From contig NW_003101672.1 in the NCBI RefSeq assembly GCF_000003855.2, positions 643,483 to 707,482 on the forward strand: a DNA stretch of 64,000 nt, given 5' to 3'. Shown here piece by piece: positions 36,532 through 49,200 of the stretch. The stretch is from Blastomyces gilchristii SLH14081 (Eukaryota; Ascomycota; Eurotiomycetes; Onygenales; Ajellomycetaceae). Each line of letters starts with the position of its first letter. Positions within the stretch are counted from its first letter, which is position 1. Position numbers and translations under genes: made by a program. The notes beneath the pieces are model-generated. The model was given only the letters and a program-made list of their open reading frames with translations, made no database searches and was not told the DNA's origin.

Positions 36532-37880
36532 TCACCGTTCTGTCTCCTGGTCACTTTCTTTATTAGGTTCGCGGCCGGCGGTGGATGAGTTCTCCTGCTT
36601 TGTAGCACAATCATCACTAGATTTCGTCTCTGACTTGCTTTCCTGTTGCGGCACAGGGTCGAGTTGTTCTGATTCGGAGAGCTCGCTACCCTTCTTCATT
36701 ACTCGATCTTCGTCATCTTGGGAAGTGGGTGTGGGTTCGCGCTTGTCCGTTGCATCCTCTCCATTTCCCACCTCACTCTCCTTCCCCTTCTGTAGCTCTG
36801 AACGGACCCGGTCTTCGTGGGCTCGCGATATATGCAATGTGTGCTCTACTTCTTCTGTCAACCGGTCGATCTCATCACGTAGCAGCTCATTCTTAGAGCG
36901 AGCCGGCTTTTCCTTTTCTTTCTCCATTAGGCCTGCTTTTTCAGGATTTGTCTGTGCCCATAATTCCTCTAGCTCCTCCCGCCAACCCAGCGCCTCTGCC
37001 AATTTTAGTACACCATCGTCACACTCGCCTAATAGCAATACATCATCTGGCCTAGTACCGAGACCGCCAACCCTATTGAGGTTAATCAGGAGACGAGGAC
37101 ACCCTTCTTTGCAAAGGCTAGGTAAACTAGCGAACGGCTGTACACTCAAACTAGTGCCCATAATAATGCACAGGTCTGCTGCAGCTGTCAGCGTACGGTT
37201 CATGAAGAAAGCTTCTGGCAGTGGCTCTCCAAAGAACACAATATCAGGTTTCACGAGTCCCTGACAATCGAGACATAGAGGTACATCATTTGCATTTATC
37301 GCCTTGCGCATTAAATCTTCGGGGTATGAAGCTTTGCATTCGATGCATCGGTGGGATGCATAGCTTCCATGTGCTTCAATGATCATCTCGCCCGGTATGC
37401 CGGCTGCCCGCTCCAGACAGTCGATGTTTTGGGTGAAGAGCTTGAGCAAGCGACCTTTGTCGTAGAGCAGCTTAATAAACGAGTGGGTGATCGTTGGCCG
37501 ATAGCGTCCGGGAAACATCTCCTTGGACAGGGCATAAAAGGGGTAGGGATTTTTGCGGAAGTAGGAGATGTCAAATACGGCTTCTGGGTCCGGGAGGTTT
37601 GGACGGGCGAGATTGGCGTAGACGCCGGTATCTGGAGAACGGAAGTCGGGGATTCCTGCCGCTGTGCTGATGCCTGCGCCAGTCTGCGTAAAGTCGGGCG
37701 GGGAAATATTAGCATTGCATTTATATGTATTGTATCCGGGTGTTATGAAATCCTTACCAAGACCACAATCCTCCGAATATTCTTTTCTTTAATGTACTCA
37801 GCGATCCCTTCGACGGACCTGGATTTCAAGGTTACTGGTGCAGTGCTTCCGTCCACCAGCACGGAGTTTTCGTTCCCCAT
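36532..37880 (-). CDS. hst2: Sirtuin, NAD-dependent protein deacetylase Hst2-like
   Basis: Two exons, 37880-37758 and 37683-36532, give 424 residues. The 74-bp intron has GTAAGG and CAG, phase 0, and sits immediately before the NAD-binding TGAGIS (42-47). The class I sirtuin core continues with GIPDFRSP, TQNID (125-129), catalytic His146 in EAHGSY, zinc cysteines 154, 157, 178 and 181, VFFGEPLP and GTSLSVQPF. Hst2 enzymes deacetylate histone H4K16 and other proteins, mainly in the cytosol with nuclear entry. The C-terminal 150 residues are highly charged and low in complexity (Glu/Lys/Ser), longer than in yeast Hst2. The helix ELLRDEIDRLTEEVEHTL could form a coiled coil. It shares a 481-bp divergent promoter with COG4. 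Confidence 0.92.
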
Positions 37881-38361
37881 TTTGGGCAGGCGGCGAGAGG
37901 ACGAGCCCTTTTGATGCCTGAGCCTCCGGCGACGGCCTATTTTGGCGTTTCTAGAGTGGTCTGTATCTATTTATTTTCAATAGAGATTTGCCGACCAAAG
38001 CCTTGTCCTAGCTTCCAACTGACGAGACTGAACGAATGGAAAGAAGAGAATGTGAGGATGCTAATCTGAGAGAAGAAATGAAAGAATGACGTGAGACTGA
38101 AAAATGCAACTAAAAGCCTCACAAATCTATATCACCAATGAATTATATATGTTGGCTGGTTATGTTCCTCCTAGCCATGCATGTCAAGCTTCCCGCTGCT
38201 TTGCCCCGCGGCTAGCTCCCCAGCTAAGGTACATAACTAGTTACGCGCTAGGCGCCAAGCGCCGGCCGTTGATCAACAACAGACTAGTATTCTTGCTGTC
38301 AACGCAAGATGGACGGGTATTCCCATGTTCCACCTTTAATTACACCTTTTAAAGCTACATT
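37881..38361. promoter_or_regulatory. Divergent promoter hst2/COG4
   Basis: The 481-bp interval between the start codons of two divergent genes must contain both core promoters. No clear TATA box or repeat is visible. Confidence 0.5.
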
Positions 38362-41147
38362 ATGGACTTCAGCTTGGAAAGTCTCGATTACCTAAATCGG
38401 GACCGGCTAGCAATGTCCCCACCGGCCAGTACACCTCCTCCCGCTGGTGTCATCGGCCACTCTGGCCAAACGACAGAACCTCCAACAGTTAAGGACAGGG
38501 TGCAAGATAACAGGCACACGAACAACACCGAACTTCAAACGAGTGATCCCCGCGAAAAGCAGCAAGCCAATGGCCAGGAGAATTCCACTCATAACCCCGA
38601 CCCTGAGAACCCTACTGACATCTATAATGCCCGCACTATCGCGGATATCAAAGCCACCTTGTCCCATCTTCACGATCGCGAAGCCGCCGTAACTGCCCGC
38701 CTTGATGCACTCATAGCTTCCCAGAAAGATTTCTCCCGCGAACTAGGCCGACTAGATCTGCTCCGCGCCCACCTAGGCTCACAAGCAACCACTGCCCGTA
38801 CAATCAGCCATGGTATGCTTGCGGACGCTGCTAGCACAGCGGACCGCATCTCCAGCGCCGTCAAGCGCCTCGATCTCCAACAGTCGCGTGTCAAGGCTAC
38901 ACTGGACGTAGTGGAACAAGTTGTGGAGTTGAAAGCGTGCGTGCTAGGCGTAGCTGGCTCAATGGGCGCATCACAGGATTGGGAAATGGCGGCGAGTTAC
39001 ATGAATCGTGCATCGAAGATCCCCGAAGAGGTCATACATGGTGATTTTGCTGCGGAGATCGTGCCTACTGCTGAAGTTCCGGACCCGCCAAGTGTGACGC
39101 TAGAGAATGCGGCTGAATCGCTCTGCGGGTTGTTCCTGCGAGAATTTGAACGGGCTGTCAAGGACAACAATGATGCGAAGATCACGCGGTTTTTTAAGCT
39201 GTTTCCGCTCATTGGAAGGTCAGCCGTCGGGCTGGATGTGTACGGACGCTATGTGTGTCAGGGCGTCGCGGCACGGGCAAGGGCTAATTTACATGCTGGG
39301 GCAGGCGCGGAGCAAAGGAAAGATGGATTCTTTTATGCAAATGCGTTGACCAAGCTGTTTGAACACATTGCGCAGATTGTTGACGGGCATGGGGCATTAG
39401 TGGAGAGACACTATGGTCCGGGCAAGATGATGAGGGTCGTGGAGAGGCTGCAGGTCGAGGCGGATGTTCAGGGGGGCATCATTTTGGAGTCTTGGAGCGA
39501 TGACCGCCATGTTGATCGCAAGTTGACGGACATCAAGTCTTATGCTTTCACATTTCTTGTACAAAGCTTTCTACCTGCTGCGAGAGGCATGGGAACACCT
39601 CGAGCAAACTCACCCGCTACTCGCGATGCCGCTTCACAACGATCAAGCGAGGATGAGGGAGTAGATATGAAAGAGATCGATGGACTTTTGAATGAGATGG
39701 CTGTTATGTTGGGGAGGTGGTCATTATATTCCCGCTTCTTAGCAGATAAATGCAGTGTAAGTTATTGGGTATTTTCTAATACTTCTTACATGCTACATTG
39801 ACAGGTTCTACTATTACGTACAAGCTGGAGACGGATGGCTATGGACTAACAAGACCACAGAACGACAATCATGAGGAATTAGAACTACCGGACTTCATTA
39901 TTCAATCAGCGCTGTGTCAGAAGGTTAGCGATCGGTTAATCCATCCTTTCAACTCAATGACCACGTTTTTCCTCCGGCGGTCGGTGGAGAAGGCTTTCCA
40001 GTTGGATGAAGGACCTCCAGAACTAACGCTGAACCGACACCAACCCTTACGTGCCAACCCACCACACATTACCTCAGCCGTGGACGACATCATGTACATC
40101 GTCAACAAAGTACTTCAGCAGTCACTACGCACCGCGCAACACGCCGTTATGGCCAGTGTGACGCCGTCGCTGGCCCGAGTTCTTGGCACTGATTTCATCG
40201 GCATGATCCAGCGCAAAATGCGGGACGAAAGTTACCCCAGAGGAACGGCAGGTGGCCCTCCGCCTGAAGCCACTGTCATCGCCTTCCTAGTCCTCATCAA
40301 CAACCTTGACGTGGCAATCGAGTACATCGAGCGCATCGTGAAAAACCACGTGGGGACTACCAAACCAGAAATTGGGAGTAATCGGACTGGCAACGCGGCT
40401 GCTGGCGAATCCCCGCTGGCCAACCTCTTCCCGCTTGATGACGAGGCGGAGAAAGTAGGCAACATGCTAAAATCATTCTCCTCCTCGTTTGAATCCAAAG
40501 CGCAAGATCTCGTCAATGATGGGATTCAAGTTGTGTTCAATAATGTCATAAAGGGCCATCTCCGACCTATTCTAGCAGATTCATTCCGTGACATCGAGTA
40601 CCAACCCCGGGATGGCGGTGATGATGATGATGATGATGAGAATGGGCTTGCAGATGGAGAGGGGTTGATGGATGAGGCCGAGGGGAGCGCGGTCCGTCAC
40701 CGGTTCGCAACGGCATGGGCGGATCTTCTAGAACCGATCGCACGAATCCTTAGTGGCCGGGCCTTTGAGCGGCTACTTAGCGTGACTGTGGCTGCACTGG
40801 CACGATTATTAGAAAAACGTATCTGGTCGTATCATGGCCGTGTGAATGCGTTAGGGGCAACGCGGCTGGAGCGAGACGTAATGGGGATTGTGAGTGCAGC
40901 AGTGAATGTGGGCGGGGACGATGGGGGGGGTCGCAAAGGTGGTAGCGCAGGGGAGGAGGATCGCGCGAGGCTGTATGGAGGGGGACGATATCGGCACCGT
41001 GAGGCTTTCGGGCGGTGTTTGCAGATTGTGATGGTGATGGGGATGGAGGAGGAGGAGTGGGAAGAGGTGGTGCGCGGTGGCATGGAGGATGTGGTGGATC
41101 GCTTGAGTGTGGATGAACGGGTGAGGGCGAGGGGGATAGTTGTGTAA
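38362..41147 (+). CDS. COG4: Conserved oligomeric Golgi complex subunit 4
   Basis: Two exons, 38362-39754 and 39805-41147, give 911 residues. COG4 is a subunit of the lobe A tether that captures intra-Golgi retrograde vesicles. After a low-complexity N-terminus, heptad-rich helices occupy about 95-210. Family blocks include FKLFPLIG, HYGPGKMMRVVERLQ, WSLYSRFLADKC, SDRLIHPFNSMTTFFLRRSVEKAF and DDIMYIVNKVLQQS. The intron is only 50 bp with donor GTGTAA. A stronger GTAAGT overlaps it two bases downstream, but with the CAG acceptor at 39804 that donor shifts frame. An alternative in-frame pair is GTAAGT at 39757 with acceptor GAG ending at 39830. A DDDDDDE acidic run occurs around residue 736. 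The protein ends without the longer E domain divergence seen in animals. Confidence 0.9.
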
Positions 41148-41788
41148 ATGAATATGGTTTTGGGAGGCGGAGGAGATGACAGGAGTGGTGAAATTGTGGA
41201 AGAGACACCAAAAGGGTAGGAAACTTGATTTTTTTTTTATCTGATTTGATATTTTGCACCCTATTTTTTTACAGTAGACGCACGCTCCGCAATAAGAGAG
41301 TGGAGGAAATGTTCGTTCAGGCGCATCAAATCCATGTTTTGTCAAAACGTCGCATAATGTGGCTGTGGCCTTTGAGCCTACAAAATATTATTATGGCAAG
41401 TGTACGGAGTACGGAGTAGTTTCATTATTATTATTATTATTCCAGTTGAAGCACACGCAACATATATATTGAAGGGTAACTTACATGGATGTACATGTAC
41501 AAATGTATTAGATAGAAGCTTTTGATTCTATAGAACATATCAAAATGTACATATTGTTGTATGTACAGTACGGCGTACATACATTATTATAATATCATTA
41601 GCACAATATATCTCATCTCATCTCATCTCAATATTAGTTCCTCCGAAACCACCCGACCAAACCATCATAGACCCCCAACAAAAAGCTTCGAAGTTTGATA
41701 AGATAAAGAGCCAAGATAAACAAACTATGTATGTACTGTACTGTACTTGTTATTTGGAGTCGCGGCAGATAGGAAGGGAGGGGAGGGC

Positions 41789-41790
<2 letters not shown>

Positions 41791-41820
<30 letters not shown>
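41791..41820. repeat. (AT)n microsatellite
   Basis: About fifteen uninterrupted AT units. Confidence 0.85.
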
Positions 41821-41821
<1 letters not shown>

Positions 41822-41994
41822 CCTAGTGTAGTTGTTGGGCGGAACCCAATGGGAGAGGGACAACTTATCTTCCTTGTTTATCGAGAAACAAATGAGGGAA
41901 GGCCTTTTTGTCTGCAGAGTTGTTTGTGTTGTCTTTCGGGTTGGGAATGGGAATGGGAATGGGATGGGATGGGGTTTTTCTCTCTTTTGAACAA

Positions 41995-42048
41995 CCCCCC
42001 CCCCCAAAAAAAAAAAAAAAAAAAAAAAAAAAACAAAAAAAAAAAAAA
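41995..42048. repeat. C11-A(n) homopolymer block
   Basis: Eleven C are followed by a run of A broken once by C. It is similar in style to the tracts near 8.9 kb and 16.2 kb. Confidence 0.8.
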
Positions 42049-42995
42049 TCTCAAGGGCGATACATGAATCTATGTATTTTGTTTTCAACCTAGAAGTGTA
42101 GAAGTGCACAATTGCCCAATTTGTTTTGAATTATTTGGTTATTGGAATATAAGGACCCTGTTTTGCTTGATTGCTTTCTTGAATGAAGCCTTTCAACCCG
42201 TTATCGGCCAATCAACGAGCCTCAACGAGCCTCATGAGAGATACGAAACACTGCAAAGGTTTGTACGTAGTTGTAGTGGTGTTTTTTTGGGCGGAACGGA
42301 GTTGTATTCGCCTGGTATTATTATTTTATATCTTATTATACTATTATTGATATTAGCAGTGAGAGGAGAGCGACAGGAAGCCGCATTCGTCATATTATTT
42401 GGGATGGATATAAGAATACCTAATAATGAATCTTGTTTTTTTTTTATTATTTTTATCTATGACTGACTCCGTAGTTACATAGTTACTACATACTACATAC
42501 TACATACATACATACTTTGGTCTAAAATAAGCCTTCAGTCGTTATCTTCATATCTCCCGTCGTCTTTTTTCTTTTTTCTTTTTATCTCTCTCTCTCTCTC
42601 TCTCTCTGTTATCTCCTTCCTCTCTTTGTTCAGTAAAAAAAAAAAAAAAAATTCGCAATTTCGGGCCAAACCGATTCATTTTCGTGTCCCGGAACTCGAA
42701 TTGAAATTCGATTCTTGATTTTGTTATCTCGTAGATGTAGTAGATGTAGATGTGTAAACCCCCCTGAATCCATACGGGCTGTGATTCCCCTCCGCGCCGG
42801 ACAATAAGTAATAATAATAAGAATAATAATAATAATATATACTCCTCCCCGCATGTCATTCGGGACTGCTTAGTTCTCTCCTTTGCTCGTTCTTCATTTT
42901 TCATTTTTCTTTTTACTCCCCCTTAATTTTTAGCTTCTCTTCCAGCATCCACCACTGCCCGTTCTTCTCGTCTTCTACTACCACTCCCCCCCTCC

Positions 42996-43040
42996 CCTTC
43001 TCTCCCTTCTCTCCCTTCTCTCCCTTCTCTCCCTTCTCTC
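42996..43040. repeat. 9-bp pyrimidine minisatellite in the ammonium transporter promoter
   Basis: Five tandem copies of CCTTCTCTC, ending about 185 bases before the ATG. Pyrimidine tracts are common just upstream of fungal transcription starts, so it may act as a promoter element. Confidence 0.8.
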
Positions 43041-43224
43041 AGTCCATTGTAAGAAGAAAGTCCCGCCAAAGCTGTACTTTGTTCACATTGAAACTGTCAA
43101 GACTAGACAATCACTAGGGTTATAACTAGACGAGACGTGAAAATATAGCATAGAATCGAATCTGGTAAACCCACCCCACAAATACATACAGAAAAGGCAA
43201 AGAAGCGGACCTCCGGGGAGCAAC

Positions 43225-45109
43225 ATGTCGGCTCCCACGGGCCGCTATGCCCCCGACTATGCTTCTTACAACTGGACCGGTGCGCCGGCAAACTTCACTT
43301 TCACAACCAATTCGGACCTCGGGGGAGACTCTCGTGCGTTTCCCAAACCCCAGAAGAGAGGTCCCCCAGATGCACTAACCCCCCCCTGACTAAAAAATCA
43401 GGAATCGAAAACCTAAACAAATGGTTTCAGGCTGGCGATCAGGCGTACATAATCGTCGCCTCAGCGATGGTCATGGTCATGATTCCCGGGCTGGGCTTCC
43501 TCTACTCCGGCCTGGCGCGGCGAAAATCAGCGCTCAGTATGATCTGGGCATGTATGGGTTCCATGTCTGTCGTGACTTTCCAGTGGTACTTCTGGGGGTA
43601 CTCGTTGGCCTTCTCCCCGACCGCGACGAATGGGTTTATTGGCAATCTAAGCAACTTTGGGCTCATGAAAACACTCGCGGCTCCGAGTCCCGGCTCGCCG
43701 TTGATACCTGGGCTGCTGTATGCTTTAAATCAGGTGTGTGAGATCAATTTTTTTTTTTTTTTGTCGGTGGTGGTTGGTGGTGGTGGTGATGGTGGTGGTG
43801 ATGGTGGTGCAGGCTGACCTGAGGAGGATTTGCTAGATGCAATTTTGCGCTGTGACTGCTGCCATAATAATGGGATCCGTGGCTGAGCGAGGTCGTCTGC
43901 TACCCGCCATGGTGTTTACTTTCTTTTGGGCTACGCTCGTCTATTGTCCCCTCGTGTGCTGGGTATGGAATGTCAATGGGTGGGCTTACAAATGGGGCGT
44001 CTTGGACTTTGCAGGCGGTGGCCCAGTTGAAATCGGATCCGGTCTATCTGCGCTCGCGTACTCGATGGTTTTGGGTCGTCGCCAGGAGCGCATGATGCTC
44101 AATTTCCGACCACATAATGTTTCACTCATTCTTCTGGGGACCATCTTCCTGTGGTTTGGATGGCTGGGTTTCAACGGCGGTTCGGCTTTCGGTGCCAATC
44201 TGCGTGCTGTCATCGCAACCTGGAACACTTGTTTGACCGCTAGCTTTGCAGCCATGACCTGGGTACTCCTCGACTGGCGGCTCGCTCGGAAACTGTCCAT
44301 GGTCGGGTGGTGTTCTGGTACCATCTCTGGTCTGGTCGCTGCAACTCCAGCCTCTGGTTTCATTCCTCCGTGGGCTAGTGTGATTCTGGGAATAGTTACA
44401 GGAGTCGTTGCCAACTACAGCACCAAAAGTCAGTTCTACCCTTAAACTTTCAGAAATGGTTCTTGGGGCAGGCAAAAAAACATATAGGATTTCGACTAAC
44501 CTTTCTGTAGTCAAATATTGGATCCGCATCGATGATTCTATGGACATCTTCGCCGAGCACGGCGTTGCCGGCATTGTCGGGTTACTCTTCAACGCCCTCT
44601 TCGCCAGCGATGCCATTGTCGGCCTCGACGGCGTAAACACAGGAACGGGTGTAGGGGGCTGGCTCATTGGCAATTACAAACTCCTATACATCCAGATAGC
44701 GTACATTTTTGCGGCAAGTGCGTACACTTTCGTAGTATCCGCCCTGATCGCCTACGGCATCAACGCAATCCCGGGTTTGAAATTGCGTGCGTCAGAACAA
44801 GCGGAGTTTTTGGGAATGGACGACGACCAACTGGGCGAGTTTGCGTATGACTATGTCGAGGTCCGCCGCGACTATCTCGCATGGGCGCCACAGATCCATG
44901 GGCAGAATCAGGAGGGCCAGGACGAGTCCAGCGTTCACCTTCATGGCACTAATGAACACAGCGAGACGATAAAGTCGAGCATAGCGATGAATGGTCGACC
45001 AGTATCGGCACCCACGCCTGCTAGATCAGACAGCCAGCGTGACGAAAGCCCTCCCTCTGCTCCACAACCGGCTATCGTTAGCCATAGTGAAAAAGGAGAA
45101 GTGGGCTGA
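43225..45109 (+). CDS. Ammonium transporter, MEP/Amt family (Mep1/3-like)
   Basis: Four exons, 43225-43333, 43402-43733, 43837-44428 and 44511-45109, give 543 residues with GT-AG introns. Eleven membrane helices are expected; the extracellular N-terminus has N-glycosylation sites (NWT, NFT). Family signatures include GDQAYIIVASAMVMVMIPGL (in part), FLYSGLARRKSALSM, AERGRLLPAMVF, FGWLGFNGGSAFGAN and DIFAEHGVAGIVG, which holds the second twin-histidine residue. At the first twin-histidine site the sequence reads GGGPVEIGSG, so Glu replaces His, as in yeast Mep1 and Mep3 rather than Mep2. This predicts a nitrogen-scavenging transporter of the Mep1/3 type, not the Mep2 sensor type. The C-terminal cytosolic tail (about 115 residues) is long, Ser/Glu/His-rich and a likely regulatory region. 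The acceptor of exon 3 has nearby alternatives. Confidence 0.92.
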
Positions 45110-46264
45110 ATCTTTTCATGTTTTTGTTTTGTCGTTTATGCAAATTTCTTCCTTTGCTTCCATAAGTTTTCTTTTGCTTTTCAAGGAGCAGTATGGGATA
45201 GCATATCACTTTGGTTCGTCCATTTCTGTTGGCAATTATCTCCGGTTATGATTTTTCCCTAATTTAACCTGGCCTGTTATTCTTTTCATAGTTATATTAG
45301 TCATATTTTTTGATGCTCCATATGCACGTACGACGATAATCGACACAATTAAAATCGAGTCTCGCTCCACACCTTGATGGCCGAAGATGACGACTCAAGG
45401 AGAGCATAGAGCAATACCTGATCCGCCGGGCATCAGAGTCCTCCTACTAGAGCTCATATTTAAAGTTAGAAAATACAAGGACATGTTTAGTCCTTCGCAA
45501 GTTTTGAGTGGTGATTAGGATTGTTCTTAAACTCGAGGAGTCGAGTCAGGGTCCTGATTAGACGCGGTAGTTAACTAACTAACATTAACAACGGCCCGAG
45601 CTTCCGCGCGCTAAAGAGCACACCGGGTAGGTAGTTAAGCGACTTATTCAAACCGTCATCGAGAACATGTGGTTCAACTCGATCATTTTTTCAACACCTA
45701 GCACAATAGAGATGGGATGTGCTGCAAAAGGCGGATGGGTGATGTCAGATATACATCAAGGTTACTTTGCGCAAGGAATATCATATCTTGATGAGGCTGC
45801 GAGGGTTGGTCGACCCTTGCCGGAAGGATAGCTAACTTTCCTGCGTAAATGGGCGCCCAGCTCGATTGTTTGACAAGAAATATTGGGCGATATACATAGC
45901 GTATAGGGTATGGGTGGAGATAGGGATGGGGAATGGAACTTCTTCCCTTCGCGCTAGCTATAGGTAGAAATTGTATATAGTGCAAGCGCAAATATATCAT
46001 TATGACTCTCTCAGTGTGCATTCCGTTCGGAGTAATGAGGGAAGCCTGTGATCTATGTCTAAAACCTTACAGAAAAGTTAACGGGAGAATCGCCCAACAA
46101 CCCACCGAGCGACAAGCAGGATATTTGATAGCAAAGGTGTAACGATAATAAAACAAAGACGCTCCAAAGCGTGATATACAAGAAGACAAAAATAGAATAA
46201 ATATCTCGTCATTACAGACACGCCCTCCTCCCCACGTTATCTCCTCATTCCAACATAAAAGGTC
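45110..46264. other. Convergent intergenic region transporter-pmr1
   Basis: 3' flanks of two convergent genes. No coding frame or repeat of note was recognised. Confidence 0.45.
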
Positions 46265-49200
46265 TCACACATTAACACTATATCCACCTATCCTCACCCC
46301 AGAAATCCCCACTCCACCGTTCCTCTTCTGCCATGCCAAATACTTCCTCCCCTCATCCACCCAAAACACCGTACTAGAAATACACACAAGCACACACAAA
46401 TCCCACAATCCAATCGCCTCTGTCTGGAAAATACCCTGTAAAAGTGGCAAATAAATAACGCATGCCTGGCCCACCAGCGACCCCAGCACGGCATAATTAA
46501 ACATCTTATTGCTAAAAAGCCGCAACTCCCCGCGCAGGATGGACTTGGTTTCCGATCGGCACGTCAGCGCATTGAACATGTCGAATAATACGAAGCAGGT
46601 GAATGTCATGGTTGTGTCGCGGCTGGTGACAATGCGGGAGCGAGTGCCAGAGACTTCGTCCGTGTGGTCTGACATTTCGTGGACGTAGATGGCCAGCGTG
46701 CCGAGCATTATTAGCATTGCGGAGGTAAGGACGCGGCGGATCAATGGTTTGGTAAGCACGCGGGCGTGTTTGGAACGTGGAGGGCGGCTCATGATGGATG
46801 GATCGACAGGCTCGACGCCGAGGGATTGGGCGGGGGGCCCATCCATGAGGATATCTGTACACGGAGATTGGGTTTAGCACCAGTCTGCCTTCTCCGATGT
46901 CGAATGAGAGAAGAATAACAGGGGAACATACTGATCCATAATATCTGCATTGCATTAAGCGGGTTCTTAAGTCCCAATGTTGTACTGATGAGCACCAGGC
47001 TCAATGCGGCAACGCTGGTGCTTAGCTGAAACGTGATAAAATTCTGGATATTATAGAAAATACCCTTGCCTTGCTCGATGGCTCGTAGAATCGTTGAGAA
47101 ATCGTCATCTGTCAAAATCATATCTGCAGCTTCCTTGGCGACATCTGTGCCTAACCGGCCCATCGAGATTCCAATATCTGCTTTTTTCAAGGCGGGTGCA
47201 TCATTGACTCCATCGCCTGTCATTGCAACGACATTGCCGCTCGCTTGAAGCGCTCGCACAATCTTCATCTTATGATCCGGGCTGGTCCGTGCGAATATAG
47301 AGGTTGCAGAAATCGTCTGCGCTAATTCTGCAGTACTCATATGATCTATGTCTTCTCCCCTTAGTACCTCTCTCGCCGCGGGGGACGGATTAACAGGCAT
47401 TCCCAGTTTCCTCGCAATAGCCACCGCCGTTGTTTCCGCATCGCCTGTGATCATAATGACCCTGACTCCACCAGCCATCAGTTTGCGGATAGCTCGGTGA
47501 ACGTCCTTTCGAGGTGGATCATTCATCCCAACAAGGCCAGAAAACACAAGACCTGTGTAAAGTTCATCATTTTTGGACTGGCTGTGTCGGAGCTGTGTTG
47601 TTTTCTCCAAATAGCCGGGTGTTGGGCTTCGGCTACCCAATGGGCGAGACCCTCTTCCGATATCTCTAACAGGACCGCTTGCGAAACCAAGCACTCTCAG
47701 CCCTTCTGCCGCCATGGACTCAGCTGCCTGTCTCACTATCTGCCGTCTCGCCTCGTCTAAAATTACTTCCCTGCCGTCTTTGGTTAAATAAGTATCACAA
47801 CGCTTGAGAACTTCGTCTATAGAACCCTTAATGTATGCAATTTCCGGACAGCTACCGTTGCTAAACCCATTTTCTGACAGAGGACCACCGCTGCCAATGA
47901 TCACTCCCATCCATTTTCGTTCCGAGCTAAAAGGAGTCTCCGCGACACGGGGGCTTATCCGGTCTCGAATGTCATCCTCGGCGAATGCGTCTAATAGATC
48001 TAAAATAGCGACATCTGTAGGTTGACCAACCCATCGACTTCTAATTGCACCCGAGGATTGATCCACAGTTGAGGATAATATGGCAGCGGAGGCAGCTGTG
48101 GCCGGCGAATTGGCGTGCGCGCGAGATAGTCGAGCATTATTGGCAATGTTACCTACACGGAGGATGGTTCGTGCAGCAGCACTAGCATTCACTGACCGGC
48201 TGTCTCTGTTTACGTCGAAAGGAGCATCAGAATCGAAGTGCCACATTTTCGTAACCGTCATATGGTTGAGCGTTAAGGTGCCGGTTTTATCACTGCATAC
48301 GACGTTGACAGAGCCTAAGGTCTCCACACTAGGTAGTCGTCGCACGATGGCGCCTCTTTTCGCCATTCGAAAGACACCTAGAGCCAGCGTAACAGTGACG
48401 ATTATGGGAAGCCCCTCTGGAATCGCAGCAACAGCCAAAGACACTCCGATAGTGAACATATCCAACAAATTTCTGCCTTGTAACAGCCCAAGCAGGACAA
48501 TTAACCCAATGACTGCAAATGACATGTAACTCAGCTCTTGGCCCAGGCGGTCCATTGACAGTTGAAGCGGCGTTCGTGGGCTTTCGATTTCTCGAAGAGA
48601 GGCAGATATGCTCCCAAATTCGGTATTAGGTCCAGTAGCTATAACGATCCCTTGACCATAGCCAGACCGCACCAATGTGCCCATAAAAGCAATGTTATGC
48701 TGTTCATTTAATCGAAGATCGGTCCCAACGGTTCCAGCAGCTGGAGAATCGTAATAAGGGGAATTGGACCCTGAATTTTCCTTTAGCGACTGAAGCCCGC
48801 CATTAGATTTCCCCAGTGATTCAGAAGATTTGATAACAGGTTCATTTTCTCCAGTAAGGTTAGATTCGTCAATGGAAAGGCCGGTAGAGCTGGTGATGCG
48901 GAGGTCAGCAGGGATTCGATCACCAGTTGAGAATAGAACCAAATCCCCAGGAACTAATTGGCCTGCCAGAACTGTTGTAGACGCCTTTGGGGAGGACGTC
49001 ACTGGATGTGGCCCATTCGCTGCCAACTCTTGCATCTCCAACTCTTCCACATCATTTGCAGTTTGAGATGCAGTATATCCGAGTGACCCAGAGTGAGGTA
49101 CATTGCGAATCAAATGAGCATAATGCGGCACCATCCTATTTAGTGCCTCTAACGACTTCTCCGATCTGTACTCCTGCACAAACCCAACACTGACGACAAT

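Larger units (their letters stand above)
41148..43224. other. Intergenic region before the ammonium transporter
   Basis: No supported coding frame. It includes (AT)n at 41791-41820, C11 followed by about 40 bases of A at 41995-42048, (TC)n at 42585-42607, an A run near 42636-42650 and a pyrimidine minisatellite at 42996-43040 near the probable promoter. Confidence 0.5.
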
